A stretch of 64,000 nt of DNA. Source: Clostridium manihotivorum. Lineage in GTDB: Bacteria > Bacillota > Clostridia > Clostridiales > Clostridiaceae. Made by a program: the position numbers and the translations under genes. The stretch spans positions 3,613,776 to 3,677,775 of the forward strand of contig NZ_CP025746.1 of NCBI RefSeq assembly GCF_004015185.1. The letters run 5' to 3'. The notes beneath the pieces were generated by a model. The model made no database searches, was not told the DNA's origin, and saw nothing but the letters and a program-made list of their open reading frames with translations. Shown here piece by piece: positions 62,161 to 64,000 of this stretch (its first letter is position 1; each line of letters starts with the position of its first letter).

Positions 62161-63326
62161 ATAATCTTACTACCAGGATACTTAAATGAAACATTTCTAA
62201 ACTCTATTTCATATTCGTTGTCGTCTCTTTTTTCCACTGGCAGACTTCCTTTAACATTGGTATTTTCAAGTTCTAAGAATTCTTTATATATCTCTATATA
62301 TTGATTATTATTCAAGATGCTTCCCAAAGATCTTAAAAATTGACCACTTCCATCCATGAACTGCTTAATGCTTCCTATATATTGAACAATACTACCAATT
62401 GTTATAGCTCCTATAATAGCTTTAAAACCTATAAATAAATACACCGCTCCACTTACAAGAGAAGAGATTAGCCCATCAGCTCCACTGTATTTTGCATTTT
62501 TACTACCAAGCTCATTAAATAAATTTTGAGAATTTGTACTAAAAGAATCCATTTCCTTTAGTATCAATTTCTTCTCGTTATAGAGTCTGATCTCCTTGCC
62601 TACATTGTAGTCTAAAATCTGATTAAAGTAATAGGAAAAAAATCTATTCATCACTATTATTCTAGAAAAACTATTGAAGAACACCTTGTTTGCTTTAGAT
62701 TGAAAGTTTATGCTAATCAGAACACTTATAATTATTAGTATAAAAAAACTATAGGTAAACAGACTTGAGTTTATAAAAGATACATTTCTATCTCCTAATA
62801 TTTTTTCATTGAACAAGCTAATAACCATAGCAATTGAAGTTATAAGTGTAAATATTCCCTTTTCTATCTCTCCTAACTCATTCATAAGAAATATAATTCC
62901 ACCACCATTTAACTTTGTAGCCTCGGTTATCTTTGTTCTTAAGATATACGTTTCTGGATTTTCTATGTTTTTATAGGACATATTTAGTATCTTCTCATCA
63001 AGCCTCATTTTTTGATTATCTTCTATAGCCCCTTTTAATTCCCTGGCTAAATGCTCTAATATAGTTGAAATAAGGTGAACTAGTAGGTTTAAGCAAATAG
63101 TCACTATGACTAAGGTGAACAGCTTATTTTTATCTTTTGCCCCTGTTAATTGATCAATTATCTTAGCAGACATATAGATATTTATAAACGGAAAGCTTGC
63201 TTTAAAAAAGGCTTCCAAAATGGTAACTGGTATTACCCAAGGCTGTAGATTAAATATTTCTTTTATGCCAAACTTAAGCATAGCTCCATTTTTCTTTAAC
63301 TTATCCTTATGCATATTTCTCATCAC
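62139..63326 (-). CDS. ABC exporter, membrane-domain part (frameshifted before the ATPase)
   Basis: 395 codons, start GTG 63326 or ATG 63323, overlapping the upstream ABC gene by ~17 bases. Six transmembrane helices (IPVTILEAFFKASFPFINIYM, LVIVTICLNLLVHLISTIL, etc.) followed by the beginning of the ATPase domain EIEFRNVSFKYPGSK, after which the frame runs off as IMCLKTYP. It belongs to the heterodimeric drug/lipid/peptide exporter class; the partner is the gene entering from the right edge. Cargo unknown. Confidence 0.88.
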   Translation of the reverse strand: MMRNMHKDKLKKNGAMLKFGIKEIFNLQPWVIPVTILEAFFKASFPFINIYMSAKIIDQLTGAKDKNKLFTLVIVTICLNLLVHLISTILEHLARELKGAIEDNQKMRLDEKILNMSYKNIENPETYILRTKITEATKLNGGGIIFLMNELGEIEKGIFTLITSIAMVISLFNEKILGDRNVSFINSSLFTYSFFILIIISVLISINFQSKANKVFFNSFSRIIVMNRFFSYYFNQILDYNVGKEIRLYNEKKLILKEMDSFSTNSQNLFNELGSKNAKYSGADGLISSLVSGAVYLFIGFKAIIGAITIGSIVQYIGSIKQFMDGSGQFLRSLGSILNNNQYIEIYKEFLELENTNVKGSLPVEKRDDNEYEIEFRNVSFKYPGSKIMCLKTYP

Positions 63327-63999
63327 CTACACTTTCTTTATAGTAGTAACTTTGCATATCATACATCTTCTTATACTGGCCACCTTTGCTCATAAGCTCT
63401 TCATGACTTCCTTCTTCTAAGATGTTGCCTTCTCCAATAAATAGTATCCTGTCACAAAATCTAGTTGAAGATAACCTATGAGATATGAATATAGAGGTAC
63501 TGCCTTTTGTAAGTTCATTATATTTTTCATATATTTCACTTTCAGCTAATGGGTCCAATGCTGCAGTAGGCTCATCCAGTATTATAATAGGTGAGTTTTT
63601 ATACAGTGCTCTAGCAAGCATAAGCTTTTGCATCTCTCCACCAGATAAATCTATTGCTTCATCATATATTGATTTAACTAATAAAGTATCCTTCCCTTTT
63701 TCCAGACTATCAATCTTTCTTGAAAGACCTGCCATCTTAATAACTCTATCTATTTCTTTAAAACTTATTTCTTCAGCTGACTTCAATGCTATATTTTTTT
63801 CTATTGATAGTGGCAGAAGATGTATATCTTGAAATACTACAGAAATTAACGAATAATACTCATCTCTATTATAAAGTTCAATGTTTTTTCCATTAATAAG
63901 TATCTCTCCTTTATTTGGAGTATACAGCCCACAAATGATCTTTACTAAAGTACTTTTTCCGGCACCATTAACTCCAACTAAAGCAATCTTTTCTCCCTT
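63307..63999 (-). CDS. ABC exporter, C-terminal part (5' end outside the window)
   Basis: 231 codons are visible. The frame is open to the window edge and includes Walker A GVNGAGKST, Q-loop VFQDIHLLPLSI, signature DLSGGEMQKLML, Walker B IIILDEPTA and H-loop FISHRLSS. The C-terminus GGQYKKMYDMQSYYYKES resembles that of the downstream exporter, so the two are paralogous halves of one heterodimer, translationally coupled (overlapping ends). Confidence 0.92.
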   Translation of the reverse strand, partial: KGEKIALVGVNGAGKSTLVKIICGLYTPNKGEILINGKNIELYNRDEYYSLISVVFQDIHLLPLSIEKNIALKSAEEISFKEIDRVIKMAGLSRKIDSLEKGKDTLLVKSIYDEAIDLSGGEMQKLMLARALYKNSPIIILDEPTAALDPLAESEIYEKYNELTKGSTSIFISHRLSSTRFCDRILFIGEGNILEEGSHEELMSKGGQYKKMYDMQSYYYKESVGDEKYA

Positions 64000-64000
64000 T

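Overview
The window is AT-rich DNA from an endospore-forming, anaerobic Firmicute close to Clostridium (sensu stricto). Support for this comes from an H-type small acid-soluble spore protein, a nickel CO dehydrogenase (cooS), a GH74 xyloglucanase, 'clostridial hydrophobic W' (ChW) repeats, a serS T-box leader, strong AGGAGG-type ribosome binding sites and frequent TTG/GTG starts. No species can be named from the sequence alone.

Layout. 1-7.7 kb: the end of a GH74 glycanase, a PHP-domain protein, a cold-shock protein, IPP isomerase, a four-gene polar amino acid ABC importer and a lone holin. 8.0-10.2 kb: two SatD-like genes around a DUF3307 membrane protein. 10.4-16 kb: an MBL-fold hydrolase, a SIMPL-domain protein, an MFS exporter, an unlisted 43-codon gene, a 174-bp tandem repeat and a sedolisin protease. 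16.5-29.4 kb: cooS, a TTG-started HTH/TPR regulator, two soluble chemoreceptor-like proteins (one paired with a FIST sensor), serS with its T-box, an SDR and a Ham1-like pyrophosphatase. 29.6-36.2 kb: a subtilisin with CHB_HEX repeats, an SdpI-like protein, MarR, DUF2798, SASP-H and a TetR/MFS efflux operon with a visible operator. 36.5-41.9 kb: a TIM-barrel gene and an ABC exporter cut by an IS66 element; the element is itself damaged. 42.4-55.5 kb: an RHS polymorphic-toxin island lying between two copies of a 428-bp direct repeat. 55.7-64 kb: regulators, acetyltransferases, a D-2-hydroxyacid dehydrogenase and a pair of ABC exporters running off the window.

The most interesting region is the RHS island. 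A roughly 2,420-residue secreted RHS protein carries two ChW clusters, a Hint domain and a short C-terminal toxin, and is followed by a candidate immunity gene. Downstream lie two orphan RHS tips that start at the same point of the RHS core. One has a glycine-rich membrane-type tail plus a candidate membrane immunity gene; the other is decayed.

Two other themes recur. Four dispersed intergenic repeat families occur in several copies each. Five single-base frameshifts hit genes that otherwise look intact (signal peptides of the subtilisin and the RHS protein, tnpC twice, one ABC exporter), so either homopolymer sequencing error or slippage-type variation must be considered.
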